Shown one piece after another: positions 1 to 12,402 of a stretch of 64,000 bases of DNA (position 1 is the stretch's first letter; every line of letters begins with the position of its first letter). The stretch is from Pseudoneurospora amorphoporcata. Lineage: Eukaryota > Ascomycota > Sordariomycetes > Sordariales > Sordariaceae. The stretch lies in assembly GCA_033297205.1 (NCBI GenBank), contig MU859121.1, positions 63,994-127,993 of the forward strand, given 5' to 3'. The translations under genes and the position numbers were made by a program. The notes under the pieces are model-generated. The model made no database searches. It worked only from the letters and a program-made list of their open reading frames with translations, and was not told where the DNA came from.

Positions 1-3000
1 TGATGCGACCAGTATAGGCCAGGGACACAATAGGTCCCCGAGTCGGCGAAGCTAGCGAACTATTATCCGTCCGGGTCCCGAATGAGCGCCTTTTGCAGGC
101 TACGTAGGCGACACAGGCGTGGCACTCCCGGGTGGGGCGAAAGCGAGCGAAAAGGAACGCCATAAAACTAAACTATTCTTTTCTTCTTAAGCCTCGGGGC
201 CATGGCCCTAGAATTCCCTCGATAAACTAATCACTCCCGAGATTGTTCTAGATGTGAGAATGGATTTCCACTGTCCTTCACTTATATGATTTTATCGGTG
301 GTGGTGATGGAAGTCCATGACTCTTCGGGCTGTCATACTGAACTTGCTGCTTACAAGTGTTGTCAAAATCCGACCTCGTTGTCAGAGGCAAAAATTCATT
401 CACATTCACAACATCCCATCCAAACGTCTTCGAACTAACCTCCCCAAAAATCATTGGGAACGGGTTAAGCAGCTACCTACACTACCAAGACAGAAAGGAA
501 CGCCTCGACATTTGTCTCACACCGACATAAAGCAAATCATGCGGTTCATCTATGTTTCCAAAACTTGACTTGCGCACAAGGTCAACTGGGCTGCATCATC
601 TGCCTACGTAGAAGTAGCTCGCCCTTCACTACAATGGCACCATTGAAACCCTCGTGGGAAATAAAAAGGCCGATGTGATCTAGCACCAGGAACATATGTA
701 TGTTTCAAAAAGGAAAAGAAAAGTAAAAAGGATGATCGGGTGGGAGAGGGATGTGGAAGGATTCCAATCCTCCTCGATTTCAGCCTCCCGTTTATTCGTA
801 CCTCTTGGCTTGGCGATGGATTCGATTAAATGTGTCGGTCGGATAGTACCTAGAGCTTCAAGCTGAAGGTCCAGCTTGGTGAGAGGGGTGTACGGCTTAC
901 CCATTGGTTGAAGGTGTATACGAAGTTGGTCCAGCTTCATTTTTTTTCCTGATTTCATCAATCCCAGGATCGGCCTATCTTCTATTATGATACGAATGTT
1001 TTATGACGTTGAGGCTTCATGGGCCATATCCGAATACAGTATTTGGAAAAGGATGGGACAAAGCGTTGGTGAAGTTTGAGTGTCCTCGTCAGAATGGTTT
1101 GCATTATTTCCTGTCAGTGACAGCTGAGTGCCTCTTCCCTCTTCCAACTAGTAAATTCTCTTGTTAATGTTGATGTCTTAGGGAACCCAGTCCTGTTACA
1201 GTTCCTCCGTTCCAAAGTCATTGAGGTTCAAACATCAACAGCTCGCCAGCTCAACATGTACCGTTCAGATCACAACCTGGTTGCGGCCAGGCGGGCAAGC
1301 AAAGCAACGGTGACACAACCAGCGTCGCACCGCGCTACGTAGTTGCATGCAACAATAAGACTCGGGCGAATACCACATGCGTGCTACACATGCATTCATA
1401 GGTATAGCCGTTGTGTTACGTTGTGGCATCTTTGTTCCAGTTATCTCGGTCGTTATGCGGTGAGCCGATTGGCGTCAGGTAAGGGGTAAGTAAGGTATGA
1501 TACATGCAAAACATCTCGTGGGGTGGGAAGTCGGGAGCTCTAAGCATGGGAGAACGATAATGGGTTTTTGAGAAGTCTGTCAGGATGAATCATGATGTGC
1601 AAAATGAACATCAGTATATTGGAACGAAGAATGAACTCAAATTACAGGACCACGAATGGGCAGGAAATTTACCCACCGCCCCTCACATCTTCTCGTACGT
1701 ATCGTCATATCTAGAGATACCTCCTTTCCTAAGCGCCGACCTGACATCCACCTCCAGGATCACCCACGGAACTTTCCATGTGGAGTCGTAACTCTCGGCC
1801 TCAACTCAGGTTACCTCTTCCAAGCCACTTGTGCAGTGTATCTGAAACATAAATGCAATGGGATTGATGATGGACGGGAGGACAAAGCAGTGCAGCGCTA
1901 CTCCTTCGCCACGTGTAAGTTGCTGATGGTGTCCTACCTCGCCCCCCCCTTTCCTCTGTTTCCCCACCCATTGTTCCCTCTGTGCCCTTGTTACTCTTCA
2001 GGTGCGTGCGGAATGTGACCTGCTGTGTTTTTGTGTTTGTTTTGTGATTTTGTAGTTGTGTTTTGTGGTAGAGGGACAGTTGTAGCTAACTACATACCTG
2101 CCATTCATTGGAGCTGAAGTTGTATAACCTCCTCTAGGGACACTCGGTTGTACCATCACTTCTCAGTTCCCACTGTTCATTTCACCCGTCGGGATATTGC
2201 AGTTGTATCAGTTGGAGGACGTAAAGCAGGAGAAGAATAAGTATACAGAAGTAGGAAAAGGAGAAGCAGTCGTGGATTGGTAATACCGATTCTGGATCAT
2301 CATGTACGATCTTTGAGTTACCTGTTGTACGCGAGTAGCAAGGAGGTTGAGTTCGGCGGCAATATTTCTCAACAAGAAAAGAGACAGGTCGAGTGTCGGC
2401 GTGCAGTCTACTGGCTCTGTCCGTGTTTTGCCCCTGTTCCTACCTACACTCTTGCCCCTGACTTCACATTCATGTTCTGTTCAACAATGTTGAGTCCCAC
2501 CCTTTCCTCCCATAGGTAAGCAGATACAAAACAGAAGCCGACTTCACAACAGGCAACTGAACCACAACAACACCACACAACCGGATAACCACACGCGCCG
2601 AGGCACTCTTCGTGACGTAGACGACGTGACGCCGAGACATTGTAGCTGGCTCCTAACATTCCTGTTACCATGGCCACGGTACACAGGGGTGCCTGTCTTC
2701 TGTACAGGTAGTTGATGATGCCGTTACCGTTACCGGCCGGTGCTTTTGTTGGACCAGGTTCAGCTCGGGCACGACACCCCGATGTTCACTCCGATAATGT
2801 GAGCCTTTCTTTCGCTCGCTTCCTGTTCCTGTTTCTTTCTATGTTGTTCTCGGACGTAAAATTTTGTCAGTGGCGAGAAGATAGAGAGAAGAATACACCC
2901 CGAACCTAAGCTAGACCTGGTTGAAGATTGCCCCCGGGCTTGATGCCGGAGATTCGAACTAGGAAACCAGGAAATGTCGAATGCGGAGTGGAACTTGACC

Positions 3001-3818
3001 ACATAGAACAGCTTGCTGCAAGGCATAACCTGGTTAATAACGTCGTGTCATTGTCTCTGCGTGACTGAACCATGTCTGGTGGGGAGGAGGAAACATGCAT
3101 AAGCGCCTGGCCAGGAGAGTTTCGATGATGTTTCTTCGACGCTTCGCAGCAGCAAGACGGAACATACATCCAGACAGCATAGAACACACGAGAAAAACGT
3201 GTCCAGATGGGTTGATCCACCTGGCAATGTGGCCTCTGTCTACCTAGCAAAGCTTGGGATACTGCAGAATTTTCCTAGGGCATCTAAGCTCGCAACAGCG
3301 TTCGTTTGGATTCAGATGCGTTCTCGAAGAAGAAAAAGGACGCATAGAAGCATGTTCTTGCGGTGAAGGAAGCTCGACTTCGCTTGGTTTTTCACATTCT
3401 TGTAAAATTGTCTCACAGGAGGTAGAGGAAGATAAACGTGGTCTTGTTAGATCCTCGGAGTCTTGGAGATGCGGCTAGGAGGTTGAACTTCGAGAGACAC
3501 TACACTTGCCCGGTTTGAAGCCATTCAAATGATCCCTTTGAGTCCTGTTCAGTCTTCGGTCTTCGGTGTCAAATTTCAAAGTGACGGAAGGTGAAAGCAA
3601 CGGAATGAGGCTGAATGTATACAGCGCATCAAGTCGATTCCGATGACACTCGCCGTCGGTATCTTCCCGGCTACATATTTCTTAAGTGCAAGAGGAATAT
3701 AAGCAAGCTCCCTGGCCCCAAAAAGCAATGACGAAGAAAAGAAACGGAGAGCTCCAAACCAGCAACGAATGAGGATATCACCAGTTCAAACATCAAGAGC
3801 AAAAAGCAGAAAAAAAGT
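1..3818. other. Intergenic region, no gene recognised
   Basis: I see only short open frames without recognisable domains, and no plausible chain of spliced exons. There is no transposon terminal repeat or tRNA-like fold before position 3819. It may hold untranslated or regulatory sequence for genes outside the window. Confidence 0.5.
3810..3816 (-). terminator. RNA polymerase III T-run terminator of tRNA-Gly
   Basis: Seven consecutive T residues on the minus strand begin two bases after the tRNA 3' end, the standard Pol III stop signal. It is read directly from the A run on the plus strand. Confidence 0.85.
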
Positions 3819-3890
3819 TGCGCCAAGAGGGAATCGAACCCCCCCCTCAACCTTGGAAGGGTTGAATCCTAACCACTAGACCATTGGCGC
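3819..3890 (-). tRNA. tRNA-Gly (anticodon TCC)
   Basis: Read on the minus strand, the 72-base sequence folds as a full cloverleaf. A perfect 7-bp acceptor stem is formed by GCGCCAA (3890-3884) and TTGGCGC (3826-3820), with discriminator A at 3819. The D arm contains AGTGGTTA. The anticodon stem CAACC/GGTTG encloses loop CTTCCAA, so the anticodon is TCC, which reads glycine GGA codons. The T loop is TTCGATT on a G-rich stem containing one G-U pair. There is no intron. The TGGTCTAGTGGTTAGGAT segment is typical of an internal A box and the GGTTCGATTCC segment of a B box. The gene stands alone between untranscribed-looking flanks. Confidence 0.95.
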
Positions 3891-5461
3891 TTTTGATGGT
3901 TTGCTGGCTTGCTTGTTGAAAGTAAGTTCATTGTGTTCTCCTTATATGGTACCTGCTAACGTGTCCGCAACAGCTCAGCTCAGCTGGGCAGTCGCGCCCA
4001 ACAAGTGTGGAGAGTGGATCTTTCGGAGCCGATGGTTTGTCTTGGCACTCCGTCTGGACGGAGACAGAAGAGAAAAGGGGAGGAGATAGGGTTAGGGTTT
4101 AATGCTGTTGGAGATGCCCTCAATGACAAGAGGGGGATTGGAATTGATCGGAAGGTTCTAAGGCGAGTTGTTGGTTGATTGTTGTTGAGGTATCTAGATG
4201 GCCTTTTGTGAACTCGGATCCGGCTCCATGAACGCCCGTGGGGGCTCGGATGTCGGGTATGTCTGCGAGCCGGAGAAGGACTGGTTTGGCGAGAAAGATC
4301 GAATTCCGGAGATGGAGGGCCTCCCGGGAAGCTTTTCTTAGCGAATAAGCGATAATCATCCGGCGATGCTGCGTAGTTTTTGGTTGATTATGTCCCAGAA
4401 GATGGTAAGATAAGCCCAAGGCTTAGATACACTCCGAGTAACATGGCGTAGCCCGGATGCTCAAGTACCGAATTGATGCGGGTCGAAACCGAATCAAGAA
4501 GTATCAGAGATAGGTGTTCATGAGCTCATCGGGTTTATTCTGCTACTTTAAGGTGGCATGGAGTTATACACAGCCCTAAAATGCACATGAAACGGTCGAA
4601 ACGATTATGGTGTGCTGACTTTCCGGAGCGTGAGCGCGGTCCGCAGTAGCTTTGACGTTGCCCTTCGGAGGTGTGTAAGCGGAATCCCGAAATGGGTAAT
4701 GTCCGTTATTGGATGCTAACTACGGAAGCCCCAAGATTCCCAGTCTTTATACCTGCCTTGCCAAGCGCACAGCGCACCTTCCCATGTTCCGTAGTTAGCT
4801 TTTCTTCCTAATCAACCACCCGCCTTGCCCAAAAGACCGAGTTACCAACCCAGCGAGTTGCAATCCTTTCCCGGAGACTTCTGGAATAACAAACCAACCA
4901 GACAGGTGGCGGTGAATGCTCGTAGTAGGGTTGATAATGTCCAACCATCCGTGCTTGAAAGAGCACGCAACCCGTCAGCAGCATGGCGCCCCAACCGAAC
5001 GACCTTTACTGGACTGGCATTGGTATGAGTTATGAGGCTGAAGTATAAAAGATTGCTCTTAAGCCCGGGGAGTGTACCGCAAACCAAGGGGCGCAGTTGG
5101 CACCGCGGCACGTGCGATACTTCTCATTGGTCCCATGACAAAGAACCACCCAGCCCTATGGCACCAACATAGTCCATGTGGCTGCTCTGCGTCATTGTTA
5201 TCATTTGCTCATTCTCATCCGGTGGGAAAGGTGAATGATCACTCCTGCAGCACACTCGCGCTTGACCCGAAGGTAAAACCCCCATGCCATCCCGATGGTA
5301 CTGTCTTACAGTCTCACGGGTTGTTGGAGGCCTGGTGAGCATGTCCGTTTTGGGTGTATAACAACTCCTAACTCCGGACGCTCAACAATGAAAATGTTTG
5401 ATTCCCGCCAGTCGACCTCTCGTTTCCCAGATGAACACAGTCTCTGCTATGCCCCTCCACA
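3891..5461. other. Intergenic region, no gene recognised
   Basis: This holds the upstream flank of the tRNA and the presumed promoter of the gene at 5462. Overlapping short open frames on both strands show no domain, and no splice chain joins them. Confidence 0.5.
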
Positions 5462-6349
5462 ATGGTCGGAATCCCATACGCGGCAAAAGGATATCGACAA
5501 ATCGGCGACCATCGCCCCTTTTCAACCGTTGAGGTGGTGCTTTTGATCTCCCTGGCTTCGTTCACAACCTCGCTGATTGTGTTCTCGATCGTCTACTCTG
5601 TCCAACATCGGGGACCTATACGGCCAGCTCTTGCCGTTTCGATATCCGGATCGATAATATTTCTGCTAGTTATCTGCTATATCGTGTACAGCAGGATACG
5701 TCAAGCTCGTCAGTTTCACGATCTTGAAAACCGGGAGGATGGGCAATCGAGTCCGTCGAGCTACACCATCAATACCTACTCGCCCTCAGTCGAAACCATA
5801 TCCCCCAACATGCGTTTTGCACCGACGAAGGATTTCCGTAAAAATCGGAATGGCCCATTCTGGGCCTCTTCGACCACCATCCTACCCGCAAATGCGGCGG
5901 ACGACGAGAGACTGCTGGACCATAGCAGTGAGCAGTACACGACCGAGAAAGAGAAGGAACGGAAGCCCGGTACAAGCCGAAGTCGTAATCTCGAGAAGGC
6001 AAACAACATCAACATTGTCATCACGGAACCGGAGCCCGTAGCTTCGCGACATGGTATATCCCTCGAATTCGACCCCCTCAGATCTCATCCAGTCGACTTG
6101 GATCGAGGTACGAGCATCAAGCAGCCAGGAACTCCCCGAAACCTCACTGCGATCCCCAGGAGTGCAGAGTCCGACAAGGATGCGTCAAATCGAAACCACT
6201 CAGCAGTCGATTCGGGTCCTGGGAGAGCCGGGCCACGTTCGGCCTCTACATCTCATCGGCATCATCATTTGCGGAAGTCGAAAAGGCCAACCATTGGCAA
6301 CGCCAGCGCTAGGCAGGACTTGCGAGCTGTTTTCCAAGACGGAAAGTAG
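5462..6349 (+). CDS. Hypothetical protein with two N-terminal membrane segments
   Basis: A single-exon frame of 295 residues that I do not recognise. Two hydrophobic stretches lie near the N-terminus, roughly residues 24-46 (VVLLISLASFTTSLIVFSIV) and 55-78 (the ALAVSISGSIIFLLVICYIV region). Together they look like a helical hairpin that would anchor the protein in a membrane. The remaining 215 residues are polar, rich in Ser, Arg and Asp, and probably disordered. They include a His-rich patch (SHRHHHLRKSK) near the C-terminus. The start is the first ATG of the frame. The length, clean frame and membrane hairpin followed by a charged tail support a real gene, but no family can be assigned. It lies in the same direction as the RNA-binding protein gene 620 bases downstream. 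Confidence 0.6.
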   Translation: MVGIPYAAKGYRQIGDHRPFSTVEVVLLISLASFTTSLIVFSIVYSVQHRGPIRPALAVSISGSIIFLLVICYIVYSRIRQARQFHDLENREDGQSSPSSYTINTYSPSVETISPNMRFAPTKDFRKNRNGPFWASSTTILPANAADDERLLDHSSEQYTTEKEKERKPGTSRSRNLEKANNINIVITEPEPVASRHGISLEFDPLRSHPVDLDRGTSIKQPGTPRNLTAIPRSAESDKDASNRNHSAVDSGPGRAGPRSASTSHRHHHLRKSKRPTIGNASARQDLRAVFQDGK

Positions 6350-6968
6350 ATATGGATGTGGTTTTGATGTCGCTCGACGGTCGAATTCCCTTGGAAAGCC
6401 ATGATGGCGAGCTGGAGCTTGGTGGATACGACGCTCAGGTACCGAGGGTCGTGCGGTCGGGTTGGATGAACCTAATGGTGGGAACAGACCGGAACATTGG
6501 AGACATGGGACCAGCTCTAGGAGGTGTGCTGTGAATTGATGAAGGAGCCTTAGAATCTCGCAAATTATATTAAATCTAAAGGTGTTAGAGAGCGTGAATC
6601 TCCCCTCAGTGTTTGTACAAATCAGCGTCATGATTTTGAGTTTGAAATGTGGTTTTGTTGTGAAGTTGACATTGGACCCCGACCTGCTGCACAGCCTGCC
6701 TGCCCAGAGCGTGATGCAACCCGACAGAGTCAGACATGTCCGATAAGCTTATCCGTAACAGACCTTTCCCAAGGCGGCTAGTCCAATCGGTTATGTACCC
6801 GCCTCAACCCTGTGAATTCTCTGATAGAGGCGGATTCTATAACGCGGGGCCTCTAGAGGTTGACTGAACTTTTCCAAAACACCCGACTTCCTGTCTTCCG
6901 ATTCCTCTTTTCACAACAACCCTTTTTTTTGCCCATCCATCCATTCATCCTCGCCTCCATATTTCAAA
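6350..6968. other. Intergenic region (promoter of the RNA-binding protein gene)
   Basis: No coding sequence is recognised. A pyrimidine-rich tract (T8 near 6924, then CATCCATCC repeats) sits just before the ATG at 6969, as is common in filamentous fungal core promoters. Confidence 0.5.
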
Positions 6969-8020
6969 ATGCAGTCCATTCGTCGCGCTGCCCTTAGACA
7001 GGCCCTCTCTGCCTCGAGGGCCATCACTGCCCAGGCTCCTGCTGCGTCTTTCTCCGCCAGCGTTGCCCGCGCTGCTCTTGTCTCCAGCAGAATCCAGGCT
7101 ATCCGCTTCTTCTCCCAGTCCCCCCGTGTCCTCAACACCGAGGAGACTTTCCAGCCCGAGCAGACCGAGACCGAGACTGCCCCCGCTGCTACCGAGGAGG
7201 ATGCCGTCCAGAAGGACGCCCGTACTGGCCACACTGCTTTTGTCCGCAACATCGTCTTCGATGCTACTGAGGAGCATCTCAAGGGCGCTTTCGAGAAGTT
7301 TGGCGATGTCACCGACGTTTTCCTTGCCAAGGATGCCCGCGGTTTGAGCAAGGGGTTAGTTCAGATTCCTTTCCACATATCACACGTTGAATTCCGCTAA
7401 CAGACTGCATCTACAGTTTCGGTTTCGTTACCTTCGCCACCAAGGAGGCCCTCGAGGAGGCCTGCTCCCAGGTCGACGGCTCTTTCTGGCACGGCCGCCG
7501 CATCAGCGTCGAGCCCCGCAGGGAGAGGCCCACTCGTGGCGCTTCCGTCGGCGAGCCTTCTTCCTGCCTTTTCATTGGCAACATCCCCTACGAGACCACC
7601 GATGCCGAGCTGAACAACATCTTTGTCGGCATTGACGGCCTCAAGGACGTCCGCGTCGCCGTTGACCGTGCTACCGGCTGGCCCCGTGGCTTTGCCCATG
7701 CTGACTTTGTCGATGTCGAGCATGCCGTTAAGGCCTTGGAGAAGCTCCAGGGTGTCCAGCTCGGCGAGCGTGCTGTCAAGCTCGACTATGCCCAGCCCGC
7801 CGTCCCTCGTCAACCCCGTGAGAACAACGGCGAGCGCCGTGAGTATAACCGTGAGGGTGGTAACCGCAGCTACGGTAACCGTGATGGTGGTAGCCGCAGC
7901 TACGGTAACCGTGATGGTGGCAACCGCAGCTACGGCAACCGTGATGGTGGCAACCGCAGCTACGGCAACCGTGAGGGCGGCCAGCGCAGCTACAACCGTG
8001 AGGGTGGCAACCGCAACTAA
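6969..8020 (+). CDS. Mitochondrial RNA-binding protein with two RRMs and a Gly/Arg/Asn-rich tail
   Basis: Exons 6969-7354 and 7417-8020 are separated by a 62-base intron (GTTAGT...CTACAG, branch GCTAAC), giving 329 residues. The N-terminus is an amphipathic, Arg-rich and acid-free presequence (MQSIRRAALRQAL... ending near RFFSQSPR), predicting mitochondrial import. RRM1 covers about residues 86-165, with RNP2-like AFVRNIVF and RNP1-like KGFGFVTF. RRM2 covers about residues 180-260, with CLFIGNIP and RGFAHADF. The tail consists of tandem decapeptides of the GGNRSYGNRD type, which resemble RGG-box RNA-binding tails. The likely role is mitochondrial mRNA or rRNA binding. The frame ends at TAA 8018-8020, but an in-frame stretch resembling the repeat continues to a second TAA at 8054-8056, so the original protein was probably 12 residues longer. 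Confidence 0.85.
7856..8010 (+). repeat. Coding minisatellite, 30-base units (decapeptide repeats)
   Basis: Four to five units of about 30 bases encode GGNRSYGNRD-like decapeptides at the C-terminus of the mitochondrial RNA-binding protein. The units are nearly identical at the DNA level, so copy number probably varies between strains. The last units are degenerate (GGQRSYNRE, GGNRN). Confidence 0.85.
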
Positions 8021-9385
8021 AACCGTCGCGACCAGGGCGAGTCCACCGAGTTCTAAACTAGCAAGCCGCAATTAGAGGGCATGCAATGGTTACGAGATGA
8101 CTGGATGAAGAGGATGGGAAACGGATGTAATGGAGGGCAAAACTGGGCAAGTTCGGTTTTTTAAAAAAAAAGCCGGTTGTGTTTCTTGACAAATGTTGCC
8201 AAAACTGGGGCACATTGGGATTGGGAAACTGTGGGATTGGTGTTGTGGCGCCTTTGTAGTACGATCACTCTGCGTACATCATCCTGACCTTTTTGCTTGC
8301 AATGATACCTGTACAAGTACGACAATCTTCTCTTCTTTCTTCTTACTGCGACTAGTTGTTTTTGTTCACCATTTTTGTTGGTTGTATATAGCTGTACATA
8401 TGTACGAATAGAGATGGGTGATCTTCTGTGCATTTTCTCTGCATTCTTATGCACTCTACATCCCGTGTGAGTGACATGAAAAAGTGCTTGGAATGCGTCG
8501 TTCCCTTTTTTCATCACTTTGCATCTTCAATGTGCGTTACCGTGCTCGCCGTGCTGCCGGCATGTGAACATGACTTCTGCCGCCGCACTCTGTCGTCCGA
8601 TTGTTCTCGGCTGTCGTTTGAACGAAGGGATCAGTGATGGGTCCGGGGGCGGGGGTGTTCCCGGGCCGGGCTGGGGTTCGGCTGAGGTGTGGTTGACAGA
8701 GACTCCATTGGCGGGGTCAGTAGCCGCGGCCAATGAGTGGCTGGCCACCGGCAAGTTGACGGCACGGCAACTGCCAAACAAGCCCAAAGAGAAGGAACAG
8801 GTGGATGGCTGGCTGGCTGGCTGGCTGCCTCGGCATTTCCAGCAGTTCAGGTGGCGTACAGCCCCCTCGTGCCCCTGAGCTTTTGGCGCCCAAGGTTGCA
8901 TGCAGAGCCCGATTTCTAACACCACGCTGCTGCCATCCCCACACACACATGGACCCATCGACTGCACCGTGCATCAAGACAGCACACCTGCCACACCCAC
9001 ATCCCTCGGAGTCGGTCAACTTCTTTCATTCCACATTGGAACAACTTCAGCTGGACACCGCCGCTTGATCACTAGGTAATTAACTCCACAAGCCCACGTG
9101 CCTGCCTTGTCTATTGCTTCCACGTTTTCCTTCCTCTCTCAACCCAAAAGTCATCCTTTCTTGCCGTTGCGAAAAAGACTACTTCTAGCTACCGCCACTT
9201 CTAGCCGCCTCTACAACTTGCGCGAGCCGCTGCTTTCCCAACAGTCGACCGCATATCCGCTCCCTCTCACCTACAAAGAAGTGTCAAGAGCCGCGCATCT
9301 CGTCTCCCGTTCTCGGCTTGTCAACCTCGCCGAAACATCATTGTCGCATTATTATAAACAACTTCCCATATCCAATATCTTCAAA
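8021..9385. other. Intergenic region before PEX5
   Basis: It begins with the 3' flank of the RNA-binding protein gene, including a T6A10 tract near 8156-8172. It also contains a TGGC microsatellite. The last 290 bases form an open frame continuous with PEX5 exon 1, but the PEX5 family N-terminus begins at 9386, so I treat them as 5' leader. No other gene is recognised. Confidence 0.5.
8806..8827 (+). repeat. TGGC tetranucleotide microsatellite
   Basis: About five and a half consecutive TGGC units in non-coding sequence upstream of PEX5. Confidence 0.8.
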
Positions 9386-11370
9386 ATGTCTTTTATGGGA
9401 GGAGCCGAGTGCTCGACGGCCGGCAACCCGCTCAGCCAGTTCACCAAGCACGTTGGAGATGACAAGAGCCTCCAGCATGACAGGCTCGTCAACAGAGGCC
9501 CCAATGCCGTGGCTGGTGGCTTCCGGAGTACCAACCGCGGCCCTGGGCAAGATGAGGTAAGTAAACTTTCTTGGACACTGTTGACAGCGAAGCGTGCGCT
9601 CTTGGCTAACATGATGATCCCCTCAACCAGATGGTGAACGGATTCCTAAATCAAACGCCGGAGATGGCTCATATGCCTCTCGAACAAGGACACATGCTCC
9701 ACCTCGACCCGGCGCAAGGCGTCCATATGCGCGCTCAGAACGCCTCGCCAGCATGGGCTAAGGACTTCCACAACACACAGGCGGCTATGGAAGCCGCCTT
9801 CAATGCGCCGCCCGGAACCCAGTTCAGCGCCGATGAGTTCTCCAAGTTCCAGCAGATGCACCCTCAGGCGGCGCCGGTCACCGCCAGCCAGATGCCTGCT
9901 CAGCGCATGATGGGTGGTGGCATGATGGGTATGGGCAGTATGAACTACAACATGATGCAGCGGCCCATGTATCAGCCTATGGTCGGCATGCACGGCCCTC
10001 AGATGCACAACATGCCCCAGCAGCCACTACAAGCCGAGGGTAAGGGCAAGGGCAAGGTTGTTGAGCTCGACCAGAACAGGTGGGAGGAGCATTTCGCCCA
10101 GTTGGAGATTAACGGTGATGAGGCCCGCGCCATGGAGCCCGAGCTCAACAAAATGGACGAGGCGCTACTTCACTCCGAGACCGGTGCCGGGGATCTCGAA
10201 TCGATCTGGCGTGGTATCCAGGCCGAAAGAGACGCGATGAAGGAGTTGGACGAGATCGATGTCCAGGACGACTTTGCTAAGTTCGATAGTGAGAACCTGG
10301 AGAAGGAGGACTGGACGCTGAACGGCAGGCTTGGCGCGGATCCTATCGTGCAAGAGTACCTCTTCGAGGAAGATAACGTCTTCCGGGAGACACCAAACCC
10401 ATTCGAAGAGGGTATTCGCATCATGAAGGAGGGCGGGAACCTGTCGCTAGCTGCCCTCGCCTTCGAGGCTGCGGTCCAGAAGAACCCCGACCATACTGAG
10501 GCGTGGGTCTATCTCGGACAGGCGCAAGCCCAGAACGAAAAGGAGGAAGCCGCCATCCGTGCTCTCGAGCGCGCCATGAAGCTCGACCCCAACAACCTCT
10601 CTGCCATGATGGGCCTGGCCGTCTCCTATACCAACGAGGGCTACGACAGCACCGCCTACCGCACGCTCGAGCGCTGGCTGTCGACCAAATACCCCAGCGT
10701 CATCTCGCCTCAGAACCTCTCCTCGGCCGCCGACATGGGCTTCACTGACCGCGCCCAACTTCATGAGCGCGTCACCAACCTCTTCCTCGAGGCGGCCCGC
10801 CTCGCTCCCGATGGTGACCACATGGACCCCGACGTGCAGGTCGGCCTGGGCGTCCTGTTCTACGGCGCCGAGGACTACGACAAGGCGGTCGACTGCTTCC
10901 AGTCCGCCCTGCACTCCACCGAGCTCGGCACCTCCAATCAGCGCGAGCAGATCCACCTTCTCTGGAACCGCCTCGGCGCCACCCTCGCCAACAGCGGCCG
11001 CTCCGAGGAGGCCATCGCCGCCTACGAAAAGGCCCTCGCCATTCACCCCAACTTTGTCCGCGCCCGCTACAACCTCGGCGTCTCGTGTATTAACATTGGT
11101 TGCCACGATGAAGCCGCCGGCCACTTGCTCGCGGCGCTAGACATGCACAAGTCCGTCGAGAAGAGCGGGCGTGAGAAGGCTCGCGAGTTGCTCGGTGGTA
11201 ATGCGGGCGATAGCGACTCCCGCATCGATAACATGATGACGCAGAACAAGAGCACGACCCTCTATGATACCCTTCGTCGCGTGTTCACGCAGATGGGACG
11301 CAGGGATCTGGCAGAGAAGGTTACTGCGGGCGTGGATCCGGAGATCTTCCGTGGCGAGTTTGACTTTTAG
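9386..11370 (+). CDS. PEX5, peroxisomal targeting signal 1 receptor
   Basis: Exons 9386-9556 and 9631-11370 are separated by a 74-base intron (GTAAGT...ACCAG), giving 636 residues. PEX5 is the cycling receptor that binds C-terminal SKL-type signals on matrix enzymes in the cytosol and docks at PEX13/PEX14. The N-terminus, MSFMGGAECS, carries the conserved cysteine (residue 9) that is monoubiquitinated for export from the peroxisome. The disordered half has WxxxF-type docking motifs: WAKDF near residue 99 and WEEHF near 207. From about residue 310 to 600 there are tetratricopeptide repeats (for example AWVYLGQAQAQNEKEEAAIRA and LWNRLGATLANSGRSEEAIAAYEKALAIHP), which form the SKL-binding domain. 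Length and domain order match fungal PEX5. The ATG is chosen because it gives the family N-terminus. Confidence 0.97.
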
Positions 11371-12402
11371 AGAGAGAGAGAACTGGAGCTAGGAGAAGAG
11401 GCACAAGAGGCGCAGGAGTGGGTGGATGGGTATTATTCTGGGGAGGATGATTATCATTATTATGGTGATGTTGAAGCGGAGTATGATAAGGAGCAAGTAG
11501 AGGAGCAGTGGTGGGAGAAGGACATTGATGAGGGGTATGTGTCGAGTGGGTCGAGTAAAACACTATGTGCGGATGATCAAATTCGTCAAGCCACTGATGA
11601 TCTGGGCCTGACGAGTAGAATGTATAGGAGGTTTTGGTGATTACGCATGTACCAAGTATCAAGTACTTGCGGAGCGAATACAGCTACATGGTTGGCTTAT
11701 TGTTGGGGTTGTCAATGACTTGAGGGTGGGAGGTGAAAAGTCCAAGAAGGGCTTTATCATGTTTTTTTCTTTTTTAATATGATTGGTTAGTTTTGCATTT
11801 GCTGAGTGTTTGTTGTCTTCCTCTTGCTTGATAGATATCGGAGAGAAGAAGGGAGAAGGAACGTGAGCGGAGAAAAGCGGTTTCATTCATAAACACATAA
11901 TTTCAATACATGGGTTTTCGAAGTATATGCATTGGTTTGACTTGCCTTACGCTGCCTTGCGTTCGTCGTTATGTTACCCACGGTTCTGGGGTCGCTTTTA
12001 CCTCATGATTATTCATGGACAGCAATGATCACAACACAACTGAAGGCTGAGACATGTCTGGTCAATAGCTTGCGTGCTGCTAGACTTATGAACCAGATCA
12101 GCTATGATGAATGCCAAAGCTTGAAGACGCTGCTGTTCTATAACTATGCTCGAACCCGTAACCATAACGAGATGATGTTCGTATATGTCCGCAATGTCAA
12201 TGTATGTATCTTGAATTATGATAGAGCCATCACTATCACACCAAGCAATGTCGAGATATCCATACCGCTTTGATGCCAACTAATGTCTATTCGCTGCCAA
12301 CCATAACCATTTTCACCGTATCAACGGCCCCAAATCCACAACCCACGGGTATCGATTCTGCTTTCTCCAGCGTCCACCCGGAGGCGGCCCAGGGCACCGA
12401 GC
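11371..12402. other. Convergent intergenic region between PEX5 and the RNA exonuclease gene
   Basis: This contains the 3' flanks of two convergent genes, starting with a short GA tract right after the PEX5 stop. Short frames here show no domain and I call no gene. Confidence 0.5.

Noticed and set aside
2940..2975. T-loop-like AGTTCGAATCT on the minus strand
   Set aside because: The flanking bases do not form a T stem, and no acceptor or anticodon stem can be built around it.
7397..8071. 224-codon minus-strand frame rich in Val/Ala/Thr
   Set aside because: It is the reverse of the decapeptide minisatellite and RRM coding sequence, with no independent support.
10447..11124. 225-codon minus-strand frame inside PEX5
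   Set aside because: A shadow of GC-rich codon use in the PEX5 TPR region.
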